From JANNVK01 sp031430435 (GTDB lineage: Bacteria > Acidobacteriota > Blastocatellia > Pyrinomonadales > Pyrinomonadaceae): DNA of 64,000 bases. The notes under the pieces are model-generated. The model saw only the letters and a list, made by a program, of their open reading frames with translations, did no database searches and was not told the origin of the DNA. Shown in pieces: positions 1 to 9,433 of the stretch. The stretch spans positions 19,589 to 83,588 of the forward strand of contig JANPBM010000044.1 of assembly GCA_031430435.1 (NCBI GenBank). The letters are read 5' to 3'. Both the position numbers and the translations under genes were made by a program. Position 1 is the first letter of the stretch. The number at the start of each line of letters is the position of its first letter.

Positions 1-1554
1 CATTATCAAGAAATTTACGAACTTATTTTTGTGTATGAAACAAATTCGGCAGACGAAATCATCGGTTTGTTTCCGCTTGGTTTTTGTAAATCAAATAACG
101 AACTCTCGGTTGCAGGAAATTATCACGCGGAATATCAAACTTGGTTGGCAACAAACGAAAACGCTAACCTGTTTATTACAAACGCTTTAGATTTATTGCA
201 AAAAGAGTTTCCGCGACTTGGTTTGCGGTTTTTGTTTCTCGCGCCAAATTCGCCGCTGGAGTGGTTGAGCGAAAAATGGGGGAAAACTTGTAATTTACGA
301 GAAATGCCGCGACCTTTGATTGCCATTGGCGAAAGCGGCAAAGCGGTTGAGTCTTTGAAAAAGAAAGGAAATAAATCTCGGCTCAGGCAATTAAAAAAAC
401 ACGGTGAGCCGGAATTTATCGAACTGAAAAACGTTTTGGAATTTGATGAAATTTTCGACGAAATCGAAAATTATTCAAAGTTGCGACTGAGTGCTTTGCA
501 CAATGTCAAGCCGACCTTTGATGCCGGTCGAAAACCGTTTCACCTTGATTTAATGCGTCAAACCGATTGGGTTTATCCGACTGTTTTGAAAGTCGGCAAC
601 GAAATTGCTTCGGCGCAAGTTTGTTTGAAAAACAGAGACGAAATGTTGCTTTGCATAACGGCAATGTCGCCGAAATTTGCCAAACAATCGCCGAGTAAAC
701 TGCATCTTTTGATGCTTGAACAAGAGTTTGAAAACAGAAAAATGCCGATCTTCGATTTGTCGCCCGGCGAAGGTTACAAAGATCGGTTTGCCACACATTA
801 CGACAAAGCACACGCATTAACAGTTTTTTTCGACCAAAAAGATTTTGTAAAATATGAAACCAAAAGAAAAATCACCGGCTTTGCGCGTGAAAAAATGGAG
901 CAGTTAAATATAAGAAAAACAAAGGCTTTTTCGATTGCCGACAGACTCAGACACAAATTAAAACGCGTCAAAATTTGGACAATACCGCGAACTGCGGCAA
1001 AAAACATCGGACGTAAAATTTACGAAAAAGCTGAGTGTCGTTTTTATTATTTTGAAGTTGAGAAGATAAAAAACTTGCCGAACTATGATTTTGTGCGGCG
1101 AAATTCGATTGAAGATTTACTCAAATTTGAACCGACGGAAGGTTGGCAATTTACGACCGCGCAGTTTCACCAAGAAGTCTTGAAACGCTTTGAAGAAGGC
1201 TCGATTGCCTATACTTTTGCCGAAGACGGAATACTTTTGCATTACGGCTGGTTGCTTGAAAACCAAAAAATTTCGCGCGTTCCCGAAGTTGGCAATGCCG
1301 AGTTTCATTTTCCGCCGAACTCTGCCGTTTTGTTTGATTTTTACACACACCCGACCGGACGCGGACGTAAATTTTATCACAAATCGCTGTCGCAAATGTT
1401 GCATATTGCATCGCAAATTCCCGATGTCGAAAAAGTTTTTATCGGTGTTTTAGCAGATAATAAACCTTCGCGACATGTGATTGAAAAAATCGGGTTTACT
1501 TATGATTCAAGTTTATTTATGGAAACAAAATTTGGTCGCACCAAAACTTGGTAA
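1..1554 (+). CDS. GNAT-type acyltransferase, CelD/BioF2-like plus C-terminal GNAT domain (5' end cut by window)
   Basis: The reading frame is open from the first base of the window (HYQEIYELIF... before a GTG at 31), so the gene very probably begins outside and its N-terminus is missing. The first ~290 residues resemble the BioF2-like/CelD acetyltransferase fold (Acetyltransf_6): an LGLRFLFL strand, an FDLSPGEGYKDRF segment near residue 250 and a basic linker after it. The last ~90 residues look like a second GNAT module, with THPTGRGRKFYHKSL and a final VLADNKPSRHVIEKIGF typical of the acetyl-CoA-binding end. Such proteins often act in cell-surface polysaccharide or lipid modification. The substrate cannot be told from sequence. 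It converges on the M16 peptidase gene. Confidence 0.7.
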   Translation, partial: HYQEIYELIFVYETNSADEIIGLFPLGFCKSNNELSVAGNYHAEYQTWLATNENANLFITNALDLLQKEFPRLGLRFLFLAPNSPLEWLSEKWGKTCNLREMPRPLIAIGESGKAVESLKKKGNKSRLRQLKKHGEPEFIELKNVLEFDEIFDEIENYSKLRLSALHNVKPTFDAGRKPFHLDLMRQTDWVYPTVLKVGNEIASAQVCLKNRDEMLLCITAMSPKFAKQSPSKLHLLMLEQEFENRKMPIFDLSPGEGYKDRFATHYDKAHALTVFFDQKDFVKYETKRKITGFAREKMEQLNIRKTKAFSIADRLRHKLKRVKIWTIPRTAAKNIGRKIYEKAECRFYYFEVEKIKNLPNYDFVRRNSIEDLLKFEPTEGWQFTTAQFHQEVLKRFEEGSIAYTFAEDGILLHYGWLLENQKISRVPEVGNAEFHFPPNSAVLFDFYTHPTGRGRKFYHKSLSQMLHIASQIPDVEKVFIGVLADNKPSRHVIEKIGFTYDSSLFMETKFGRTKTW

Positions 1555-1577
1555 AGAATAAAAACTCCGTAACCCAT

Positions 1578-1635
1578 AAAAAAATCGACGTTGAAAGTAT
1601 TGCAAAAATGCCGTCTTTCCACCGCCGATTTTTTT
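1578..1635. terminator. Likely bidirectional terminator between convergent genes
   Basis: The A-run and TCG at 1578-1590 pair with CG-CGA and the T-run at 1623-1635 with one mismatch. An inner GAAAG/CTTTC stem (1593-1597, 1615-1619) extends the hairpin. Flanking A and T runs suit termination on both strands, and both neighbouring genes end here. Confidence 0.55.
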
Positions 1636-1649
1636 TAGTTTAACGCCGA

Positions 1650-4415
1650 TTACTTTTTACTTTTTGCAAAATCGCCCGCTTTGAAAATCGAGATTTTGTC
1701 AAGATTCAGATATTTCTTCATCGCGGCATTTACTTCTTCGAGCGTCAAAGATTCGACTTTTTTGTCTAAAGCATCGTCCCACGCAAACGTTCGATTGATA
1801 AAAAGATAATTCGACAACGTGCCGACAAGACTTCCGTCGGCACCGCGATTTCGTTTGCGACTCAGCAACCAACCTGCTTTTGCTTGCGTCAGTTCGTCCG
1901 CCGTGAAACCTGTCGTCGTTGCTTTTTGGACTTCATCTTTGAACGCCGCTTCAAGTTTTTCAATGTTTTCAGGCGCATAAATTGCGTTTGCAAAGAAAAT
2001 AGCGCTTTCGTCAAGCGAACCGACTTGCAAATTTGAACCGACACTGTAACTTAAACCTTCTTTTTGGCGAAGTCTGGTTGCCAGACGCGAATTCAAAAAT
2101 CCGCCGCCGAAAATAAAGTTTCCGAGTGTGAAAGCAGCATAATCGGGATTGTCGTCCTTCATTTTGATATTTGAACGGGCAAAGAAAATTGCGTTTGCTT
2201 TATCGGGTGTTTCAAACGATTTGTTGACCGCCGGAATCTCCGTAAAGTCATTCGGAATTCTTTGGTAAGGTTTTGCGCTCTTCCACGAACCGAAAAGCGC
2301 GGTTGCCAACGGTGCGATTTCTTTTTCGTCGAAATCGCCGATAACTGAAAGTTCACCTGCCGAAGCGCCGTAAAAATCTTTGTAAAACTTCTTGACATCA
2401 TCAAGTGTAATCGCTTTAACGGTCGCAATATCTTCATCGAGAGTTCCCGCGTAACGAACATCGCCTTTCGGATATTTGTTGAAAGCAACTGACATTGCCC
2501 GAATTGCGATGCTTTGCGGTTCGCTTCGTTCGTTTTCCAAATTTGCCAGAGTTTCTGTCTTGAGTTGGTCGAATTCGACTTGCGGAAACGCCGGTTCTTT
2601 CAAAATTTCGGCAACCAATTTCATCACTTCGGGCAAGTTTTGACGAGTTGTGGTCATTGATGCTCCGGCAGAAGTTGCTCCGCCGAAAACAAGACCTTGA
2701 GCTTTCAAGCGGTCAATTTCATCTTTGATTTGCAGACGAGATTTTTTCATCGTTCCGCGCATCAAAAGTTGTCCGGCAAAATTACCGGCATCACTGCGAT
2801 TCATCAAACTTTTGACATCGCCCATTCGCAGATTTAAGCGAAGAATTACCGAATCTCCGCGATTTTCCTTCGATAAAAATACTGTTTTCAAACCACCGAC
2901 GGCACCGCGTTTGGCGCGACTTTCGATGTTCGCGGGCGACGGGTCGAAAACCTCGCCGACGGCAAGAGCTTCTCCGCCTTTGACATCTTTCGTCATCGCC
3001 GCAATTTCATCGTCGCTGACTTTCGGAATTTCTGCCCGAACCGGTTTTTCGGTCGGAACAAAGATTCCGAGCGTTCGATTTGATTGCAAAAGATATGCTT
3101 TGGCGACTCGTTGAACGTCCTCAGGCGTAACTTTTTTCATTCGGTCGCGGTACAAGAAAACCAATCGCCAATCGCCTCGCGCCACCCAATCAGTCATCAA
3201 TAAAGCAACCGTATTCGGCTCGTTAAACGCCAATTCAATGCCTTTTAACGACGATGCTTTGAATCTTTCAACTTCTTCTTTAGTCGGCGGTGTTTGGGCA
3301 AAATTCTCGATTGTTTCGAGCAACGCTTGGCGAGCATCGTCCATCGAAGCGGTTTTTGTCAATTCGGCGCCGAAGATAGAATAACTCGGCTCTTTATTTT
3401 GAAATACTTGGCTGAACACGCTCGTTGCTTTTTTTGATTCAACCAAAGATTTATAAAGTCTGCCCGACGGCGTGTCGGTCAAAAGTCGGCTCAAAACCAT
3501 CACCGCCGCAAAATCCGGATGCGAACTAGGCGGAATGTGATAACCCGACATCACATATTGAGCATCGCCGACGCGACGAATTGTTACTTGTCGTTCGCCG
3601 TCTTGGGTCGGTTCAACTGTCCAATTTTTTTCGATGACGCGAGTCGGTTTCGGTATCGCGCTAAACTTTTGGTTGATTAAATTCAGCGTTTTTGCTTCGT
3701 CGATTTTTCCCGCGACAACTAAAACCGCGTTATCCGGCTGATAATACTTGCGATAAAACGCTTGCAAATTTTCAATTTTGACGTTTTCAACATCCGATCT
3801 GGCGCCAATTGTATCTTTGCCGTAATTGTGCCATTGATACGCGGTTGCTTGTATTTTTTCTATCAAAACTCCCGCACCGTCGTTTTCGCCCGACTCCATT
3901 TCATTCCGGACAACCGAAAATTCACTGTCAAAATCTTTTTTGGCGATATACGAATTAACCATTCGATCGGCTTCTAAATCCAATGCCCAATCAAGATTTG
4001 CCTCAGTCGCGGCGAAAGTTTCAAAATAATTTGTGCGGTCATACCACGTTGAACCGTTCGGACTTGCACCGTGCGAGGTCAATTCCGCCGGAATGTTCGG
4101 ATGCTTCGGCGTGCCTTTGAAAACCAAATGCTCAAGCAAATGAGCCATTCCGGTTTCGCCGTAATTTTCGTGTTTTGAACCGACTTTATAAATAATATTG
4201 ACGGTAACGTTTTGCTTGGTTGCGTCCGGAAAGAGCAAAATCTGTAAACCGTTCGGCAAACGATATTCGGTAATTCCCTCGATAGAATTAACTTTTTGGA
4301 CACCTGCGGGAAGATTGCCCGGTTGTGCCAATACTTTGCCGGACGAACCGGAAAAAAACAACGCGAAAGCTAAAACGGACAAAATCAACGTTTCAGCAGA
4401 AAATTTTGAATTCAT
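1650..4415 (-). CDS. M16 family zinc metallopeptidase, secreted, double-domain
   Basis: 921 residues with a hydrophobic N-terminal signal segment ending near residue 30 (FSGSSGKVLAQ). The inverted zinc motif HLLEH is at residues 92-96, and the downstream acidic ligand is in RNEME around 172-174. The second half repeats the M16 fold without the motif (FARSNIKMKDDNPDYAAF, GGFLNSRLATRLRQKEGLSYSVG), as is usual for long-form M16 proteins where one half is catalytic. Expected in the periplasm degrading peptides. A GGAG stands 8-10 bases before the ATG. It is the last gene of a leftward block; the gap to the DUF4112 gene upstream is about 117 bp, so it may have its own promoter. Confidence 0.9.
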   Translation of the reverse strand: MNSKFSAETLILSVLAFALFFSGSSGKVLAQPGNLPAGVQKVNSIEGITEYRLPNGLQILLFPDATKQNVTVNIIYKVGSKHENYGETGMAHLLEHLVFKGTPKHPNIPAELTSHGASPNGSTWYDRTNYFETFAATEANLDWALDLEADRMVNSYIAKKDFDSEFSVVRNEMESGENDGAGVLIEKIQATAYQWHNYGKDTIGARSDVENVKIENLQAFYRKYYQPDNAVLVVAGKIDEAKTLNLINQKFSAIPKPTRVIEKNWTVEPTQDGERQVTIRRVGDAQYVMSGYHIPPSSHPDFAAVMVLSRLLTDTPSGRLYKSLVESKKATSVFSQVFQNKEPSYSIFGAELTKTASMDDARQALLETIENFAQTPPTKEEVERFKASSLKGIELAFNEPNTVALLMTDWVARGDWRLVFLYRDRMKKVTPEDVQRVAKAYLLQSNRTLGIFVPTEKPVRAEIPKVSDDEIAAMTKDVKGGEALAVGEVFDPSPANIESRAKRGAVGGLKTVFLSKENRGDSVILRLNLRMGDVKSLMNRSDAGNFAGQLLMRGTMKKSRLQIKDEIDRLKAQGLVFGGATSAGASMTTTRQNLPEVMKLVAEILKEPAFPQVEFDQLKTETLANLENERSEPQSIAIRAMSVAFNKYPKGDVRYAGTLDEDIATVKAITLDDVKKFYKDFYGASAGELSVIGDFDEKEIAPLATALFGSWKSAKPYQRIPNDFTEIPAVNKSFETPDKANAIFFARSNIKMKDDNPDYAAFTLGNFIFGGGFLNSRLATRLRQKEGLSYSVGSNLQVGSLDESAIFFANAIYAPENIEKLEAAFKDEVQKATTTGFTADELTQAKAGWLLSRKRNRGADGSLVGTLSNYLFINRTFAWDDALDKKVESLTLEEVNAAMKKYLNLDKISIFKAGDFAKSKK

Positions 4416-4532
4416 AAAATCTCCAATTCTAATAATATTTCTGAAATTTAGAGTAACCGAATTAAGATTAACTCAATATTTAAGACACAACAAATTTGCG
4501 TAAAGTTTCACCCGCAAAAACCCCGTGATGTT

Positions 4533-5069
4533 CTAAAAGTATTTTAATAAATCCGCAAATTCGTTCCAAACCAAGTATAAAATGTATGCGCTCAGCAAAA
4601 CCGAACCGGCTAAAATTGCGACTAAAATTCCGATAATTGCCAGCACGAAAATCCAATCGCCGGTTGTTCCCGTGCCGCGACCTTTGCCGCGTTTGCGGAT
4701 TAAATCCATATTTTGCTTGTTCGCTTTCCAAACAAAATCGAACGCATCGCCAAAAAACGGAATTACCCCGACGGCGTAATCAAGTCCGATATTAAACGCC
4801 ATTCTGAGCAAAGTGATTTTCGGCACACCGTAACGCACGCCCGCCACCAAAATATAAAACGAAACCAACGCGGTTGAAAGATCGCCGACATTCGGAATCA
4901 AACCGATTAACGAATCGAGTCCGAATTTCCACCCGACACCCGGAATTTTGAAAAGCCCGTCGAGATAACGACTCAAAGTTTCCAGATTTTCTTCGATCTC
5001 GATTTGTTTACGCTCCTGTTTCGACATTCCGAAAGCGTGCCGTTGTTCAATTTGTTCAGTGTTTTCCAT
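4533..5069 (-). CDS. DUF4112 membrane protein
   Basis: 178 residues. It carries the DUF4112 signature: SRYLDGLFKIPGVGWKFGLDSLIGLIPNVGDL near residues 35-65, followed by IGLDYAVGVIPFFGDAFDFVWKANKQN. The repeated IP..GD motifs sit in a membrane-associated region. One clear transmembrane helix lies near the C-terminus (WIFVLAIIGILVAILAGSVLL). Function is unknown for the family. It lies 50 bp downstream of the HEAT/cyclophilin gene on the same strand, so cotranscription is possible. Confidence 0.85.
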   Translation of the reverse strand: MENTEQIEQRHAFGMSKQERKQIEIEENLETLSRYLDGLFKIPGVGWKFGLDSLIGLIPNVGDLSTALVSFYILVAGVRYGVPKITLLRMAFNIGLDYAVGVIPFFGDAFDFVWKANKQNMDLIRKRGKGRGTGTTGDWIFVLAIIGILVAILAGSVLLSAYILYLVWNEFADLLKYF

Positions 5070-5119
5070 AATGGTTCAGCCGCGAGTTTTGACAAAAAAA
5101 ACCTGTGTTGAGCGGCGGA

Positions 5120-7309
5120 TTATTTCTTTCTTTTAGTAATTTTCACGCTTGTATTTTCTATAATTTTCACCGTCAAAATCTTATCGCCGCGTGAAATTAT
5201 ATCTACGATTTTCATCTCGGTTTCGTTCACTTTGCCGAAAACCGTGTAACCGCCGTCCAAATGCGGCTGCGGTGAATGCGTTACAAACCATTGCGAACCG
5301 CCCGTATCTTTGCCCGAAAGTGCCATTCCGACAGCTCCGCGTTCATATTCGAGCATATTTACTTCGCACCGAATCTGATAACCCGGACCGCCGTTGCCGT
5401 CGCCGCGCGGATCGCCGTCCTGCATCACAAAATTCGGGACAACGCGGTGAACGGTTAATCCGTTAAAATAATTCGACCGTGCAAGTTTGATGAAGTTTTC
5501 GACCGTTAAAGGTGCGTCTTCGGGCATTAAATCGATTGTAAAAGTTCCTTTTTCGGTGGTGAAAACAGCTTTCACGCTCCCGTTTTTACGCGAAACCGCC
5601 CGGCGATAAATTGCCTCGACATCCACCGAAACAAACTTTCGTTTTCCTTTTGAATCAACGGCATAATCTTTCTGTCGGAAAATCGAATTCGTTACCGTTC
5701 CGATTTTGTCCGAAGCGTCAACGCCAAGTGTTTTCAACACTTCCACCGCTTTTTTACGAATTAAAATGTCTTTTGAAGCCAACGCCGATTGCAAAGATTT
5801 ACTTGTTTTAGCGTTTGTTTGTTTACCGAGCGCGTCTAAAATTGCGAGCGTCGCATCGTTGGTTTTCGTATCGAATTCAAGCGAATAAATTAAGGCTTCG
5901 TCCAACGCTTTTTCGTTGTCGTTGGTCGGCGGAAGCTCGCCTAAAAGTGAGGCTGACGTGGCACGAATTGTCTCATCTTTCGTCTTCAAATTTTCGCGTA
6001 AAAGCTCGTCGAATTTTTCGGGCTTAAAAGCTGAAATTGCTTGTAAAATATCGGGAACGGCTTTGTTCATTTCGGCAACTTGAGCAGGTTTTACGGTCTC
6101 TAAAAATTCTGCAAAATAACTTATCAAGTTTGTTTTTCCCAATACTTTTACAGTTTCATCTTTTGAATTTGCGAGTTCGCCCAAACCTTGCGCTTGACTG
6201 CCGACCTTTTCCCGCGACTTAAACGGCTTGTCTTGGTTGTAAACCGACAAATAAAGTTTCGGCGCGATTTTGGCAAACGCGATTTCGGTTTCAGCCGATT
6301 TGTAATCATCGACAACCCGTAATTTTTGCAGAAATTTGACCGCCGGTTCATCGTCGATACCGGCAAGAAGTCTGCCTGAAGTCGTCGCAATTTCAAGCAG
6401 CTCGCTTTTGTTTGATTTGAAGTTTTTCAACAACGTTTCACCGCGTTCGATCAGCAAACCCGCGACTTTATTTTCCTTCGTTTCTTTTGCATCTTTAAAG
6501 TTTCCCAACGCCCGAATCGCCGAGACGCGAACACGCGAATCATCGTCGCCGACGGCAGTTTCGAGCAACGCGGAAATCGCCGAAACGTCTTCTGCAATTC
6601 CCAAAACCCGACACGCATTTGCCCGACAAATCGCGTCGTCGTCAACCAGTAAAATATCTAAAACTTTCGCGTTTATCTCTTTATCTTTTGTCCGCAAACG
6701 TCCGAGTGTGTTCAAGGCATTTTGCCTGATTTTCGCATCCGAATAATTCAAAAACTTGGCAACGACAAAACTTGCTTCTTCGGGCTTACTCCGCAAAACT
6801 GCGGTTAAACCGAATAAAACTGCGTTTATATTCGGCTTGGAACGCCTTGTTTCTTCAAATTCCAATGCGTCCAAAATTGCTTCGCCAAGCAGTTTGGATT
6901 TATCGTCTTTGGCGTTTGCGGCGGCAATTTTTCCGGCGGCTTCAATCGCCCGCACACGAACTTCACCGGCAGTATCTGCGATTGCCAAAGTTTTCAGAAT
7001 CGCGTCCGCGCCTTTGATCGATTCAATTTCGCCGATTGCAAACGCCGCCATTGTCCGAATTTCATCGGAATCGTTGTTCAAAAGAATAATTAAAGCGGGA
7101 ATTCCACGCTCGTCGCCGATGCGTCCGATGGCGAGTGCGGCACGTTTACGAACATCTTTGTTCGGACTCTTCATCAATGTTTCCAACGATTTATCAAAGC
7201 GGCGTTCGTCTTCAGCTTTGATAATTTGCAGAGAAATATCAGTCGGAATTTGCGAAAAACAGACGGTTGAAAATAAAATTGCGATAAAAACGGCGGCGAA
7301 AAGTTTCAT
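5120..7309 (-). CDS. HEAT-repeat / cyclophilin-type peptidyl-prolyl isomerase fusion, secreted
   Basis: 729 residues with an N-terminal signal peptide (MKLFAAVFIAILFSTVCFSQ). Residues ~30-560 are helical HEAT/PBS-type repeats, for example DVRKRAALAIGRIGDERGIPAL, then DEIRTMAAFAIGEIESIKGADAI and SRVRVSAIRALGNF. The last ~150 residues are a cyclophilin domain with GTFTIDLMPEDAPLTVENFI, YFNGLTVHRVVPNFVMQDGDP, GGPGYQI and GSQWFVTHSPQPHLDGGYTVFG. That domain catalyses proline cis-trans isomerisation, here presumably in the periplasm with the HEAT solenoid as a client or partner platform. That role is inference. The gene lies 46 bp downstream of cdaR. Confidence 0.88.
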   Translation of the reverse strand: MKLFAAVFIAILFSTVCFSQIPTDISLQIIKAEDERRFDKSLETLMKSPNKDVRKRAALAIGRIGDERGIPALIILLNNDSDEIRTMAAFAIGEIESIKGADAILKTLAIADTAGEVRVRAIEAAGKIAAANAKDDKSKLLGEAILDALEFEETRRSKPNINAVLFGLTAVLRSKPEEASFVVAKFLNYSDAKIRQNALNTLGRLRTKDKEINAKVLDILLVDDDAICRANACRVLGIAEDVSAISALLETAVGDDDSRVRVSAIRALGNFKDAKETKENKVAGLLIERGETLLKNFKSNKSELLEIATTSGRLLAGIDDEPAVKFLQKLRVVDDYKSAETEIAFAKIAPKLYLSVYNQDKPFKSREKVGSQAQGLGELANSKDETVKVLGKTNLISYFAEFLETVKPAQVAEMNKAVPDILQAISAFKPEKFDELLRENLKTKDETIRATSASLLGELPPTNDNEKALDEALIYSLEFDTKTNDATLAILDALGKQTNAKTSKSLQSALASKDILIRKKAVEVLKTLGVDASDKIGTVTNSIFRQKDYAVDSKGKRKFVSVDVEAIYRRAVSRKNGSVKAVFTTEKGTFTIDLMPEDAPLTVENFIKLARSNYFNGLTVHRVVPNFVMQDGDPRGDGNGGPGYQIRCEVNMLEYERGAVGMALSGKDTGGSQWFVTHSPQPHLDGGYTVFGKVNETEMKIVDIISRGDKILTVKIIENTSVKITKRKK

Positions 7310-7355
7310 AACGATTAGTGTAAATCGTTAATTGAAAATCGTAAAACGTGTTTGG

Positions 7356-8246
7356 TTATTTGACGCTTTTAATTTCTACGCTGTTTTGAAATTCAGTTGG
7401 CAGAATTGCGGTCGGTATCAGTTTTCCGTCGGTTAATTTTTCTAAGGTTATTTGAATATCTTCAGGCTTGATTTTTTCTAAAACCGAATGTGAAGCAAGC
7501 AAAATGACGTTAATTTTTTTTACTTCGTTTTCGTATTTTGTTTCGACCGTGAACATTCGCTCGATTCGTTTTTCACCGACTTTTACGTTTACGTCAACGA
7601 TTGAATCAAGCACCGTAATTTTTGAGTTTACAAGGTTTAAGCCGATTTGTTTGGCGATGAAATCTGTTTTGCGGTTTTCTAAACTGATTTTTTCGGTCAA
7701 AATCGAATCAAGCGCTTTAACCGCGCTTTCAGGTCCGCGAACGCGTACCCGCGACGGCTCAACCGATTTTGCATAAATTTCCAAACCTTCGGGCAAGCTG
7801 TCTTCAAAATCAACTTTCACGTCAATTTCACGCTCCATCACTTTTTCAAGTTTGACCGCGATTTTATTCGGCTGAACTTCATTTAATTTTACGCCGCTCG
7901 GTAAATCTAAACTGACGGTTTCGGGCGAAAGTTGTACGATTTTGTCGCCTGCGGGAATAATCGACAAATCTGCCGAAATAACCAAATCTTCTTCTTTGAG
8001 CCGATCAATTTTTTGCTTGTCGCCGGTGATTGTAATTTCAACTTCGTGAATCGGTTCATTTGTAATCTGCATCTCGTTTGATTGCAGATAATTAACGTGA
8101 ACATTGCGGATTCTTCGCGTAATACTTTGTCCGGTAACGCCAAACCAGATAGCCAACGTAATCGCCAACGCAATCAATTTCGTTCCCCAATCACGCAAAA
8201 AAATACGTTCAATCAACGCCAAGAAAAATTCTTTTCGCTGTTGCAT
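7356..8246 (-). CDS. cdaR: YbbR/CdaR domain protein, regulator of diadenylate cyclase
   Basis: About 296 residues with one N-terminal transmembrane helix (LIALAITLAIWFGVTG) followed by three YbbR-like beta domains: INNEP-type strand patterns, DLPSGVKLNEVQPNKIAVKLEK, and VRVRGPESAVKALDSI. CdaR proteins bind CdaA and modulate its activity from outside the membrane. The frame opens from a TTG at 8300 overlapping the cdaA stop, and there is also an ATG at 8273. I prefer the ATG at 8246 because it leaves a normal short cytoplasmic tail before the helix, but no start has a clear Shine-Dalgarno sequence, so translational coupling from the TTG cannot be excluded. Confidence 0.85.
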   Translation of the reverse strand: MQQRKEFFLALIERIFLRDWGTKLIALAITLAIWFGVTGQSITRRIRNVHVNYLQSNEMQITNEPIHEVEITITGDKQKIDRLKEEDLVISADLSIIPAGDKIVQLSPETVSLDLPSGVKLNEVQPNKIAVKLEKVMEREIDVKVDFEDSLPEGLEIYAKSVEPSRVRVRGPESAVKALDSILTEKISLENRKTDFIAKQIGLNLVNSKITVLDSIVDVNVKVGEKRIERMFTVETKYENEVKKINVILLASHSVLEKIKPEDIQITLEKLTDGKLIPTAILPTEFQNSVEIKSVK

Positions 8247-8296
8247 AATTTTTTCGTTAGGAATCAAAAACATAAGATTAAAATAATGATTGCGAA

Positions 8297-9130
8297 TCAA
8301 ACGATTGTAATTTCGGTCTCTTCCATTGTTTTGGTCGGCTCGCGTTTTTTTTCTATCAGCGGAATTTCGAGCGAATTTAACAGTAAACCGCGAAGTTGGG
8401 TAGTGTCCAAATGACGTTTTAATTTTCCGCCTTCGACAAACGAAATCAAACCTGTTTCTTCGGAAACGACAATCGCAATCGCGTCCGAATCTTCGGTAAT
8501 GCCGATTGCCGCACGGTGGCGAGTGCCGAGTTCACGCGAAATACTCGGATTTTTAGTCAACGGCAAAAAGCATGAAGCAGCGGCAATTCGTTCGCGTTGG
8601 ATGATAACGGCTCCGTCGTGAAGCGGTGCGGAGGTATTGAAAATCGTTACAAGTAAATCGTAACTTATTACGGAATCAAGCGTTACGCCCGCGTCAATAA
8701 AATTTCGCAAGCCGACATTTTTCTCGATGACAATCAACGCGCCTGTTTTTTCCGAAGCCAAAGTCGTAACCGCCAAAACAACTTCATCGTAAATCGATTC
8801 GCCGAGCTGACCGCGTTGCCGTCTTAAAACCGGAAGTCTCAGGCGGTTCCCGAAATAAATTAACGCCTGGCGAATTTCCGATTGAAAAAGGACGATAATC
8901 GCCAACGGCAAAAACAGCACGGCGTAACGCAAAACAAATTCTAAAGTCGGTAAATCTTGGGTAATCGCCAGCCAGTAAAGCAAGCCGAAAACACACATTC
9001 CGACCGCCATCGGTAACGCACGGGTGCCTCGCACAAGTTTTACCAAAACATAAACGATAATGAAAACCAAAGCTATGTCTAAAATTGTGCGAACAGATGC
9101 AATTGCCGGAATGTAATCGTCCAAAGACAT
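8297..9130 (-). CDS. cdaA: Diadenylate cyclase CdaA (DacA)
   Basis: 277 residues. Three hydrophobic helices span residues ~12-80, followed by a DAC/DisA_N catalytic domain. The hallmark DGA is at residues 172-174 (APLHDGAVII) and RHR at 204-206 (LGTRHRAAIG). It condenses two ATP into cyclic di-AMP, a signal for osmotic, potassium and cell-wall homeostasis. The stop overlaps the start region of the cdaR frame, giving the conserved cdaA-cdaR pair. The usual third gene, glmM, is not next to it. A hairpin lies 24 bases upstream in the probable leader. Confidence 0.95.
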   Translation of the reverse strand: MSLDDYIPAIASVRTILDIALVFIIVYVLVKLVRGTRALPMAVGMCVFGLLYWLAITQDLPTLEFVLRYAVLFLPLAIIVLFQSEIRQALIYFGNRLRLPVLRRQRGQLGESIYDEVVLAVTTLASEKTGALIVIEKNVGLRNFIDAGVTLDSVISYDLLVTIFNTSAPLHDGAVIIQRERIAAASCFLPLTKNPSISRELGTRHRAAIGITEDSDAIAIVVSEETGLISFVEGGKLKRHLDTTQLRGLLLNSLEIPLIEKKREPTKTMEETEITIV

Positions 9131-9433
9131 TGAGTTATTTGATGCTTAAAACTGCCGGTTTGGTTGTCAAAAAGACTAAACCGGCTGACGGCAGAAATCG
9201 AGAAATTTGATAAACAAATTCCACTTTTAGAATAATGCGAAAGTAGTTTGATAATCAATCAAGAAGTTTCAAAATAACCGGTTTTATCAAGAATTTCCGC
9301 AAACAACTTTTCTGAATGGGGAAAGCCTGTTTATATCGGCAATTTGTAAGGTATTTAAGAAAGACTTTCGATGCTCGGAAATTAATTAGTTTCAAAACTC
9401 AAACTTAGCTCAAATGTTGTAAAATAATCCTCA
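9131..9433. other. Divergent intergenic region between cdaA and bshA
   Basis: About 300 bp with no gene. It must hold the promoters for cdaA (leftward) and bshA (rightward). A strong hairpin sits near the cdaA side and is listed separately. An AT-rich TAAAAT hexamer about 12 bases before the bshA ATG is too close to be a convincing -10. I see no riboswitch I can name and no tRNA. Confidence 0.6.
9154..9185. promoter_or_regulatory. 11-bp hairpin in the cdaA 5' leader
   Basis: GCCGGTTTGGT (9154-9164) pairs with ACTAAACCGGC (9175-9185), with one G-T wobble and a 10-base loop. It lies 24-55 bases upstream of the cdaA ATG on the template for its leader. No T-run follows on either strand, so it is not a standard terminator. 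A competing pairing exists between CTGCCG (9152-9157) and the later CGGCAG (about 9189-9194), so two alternative folds are possible. A regulatory role is only inferred. Confidence 0.4.

Noticed and set aside
6756..7331. 191-codon rightward ORF opposite the HEAT-repeat gene
   Set aside because: It is a Ser/Ala/Ile-rich shadow frame of a well-supported coding region, with no ribosome site or recognisable domain.
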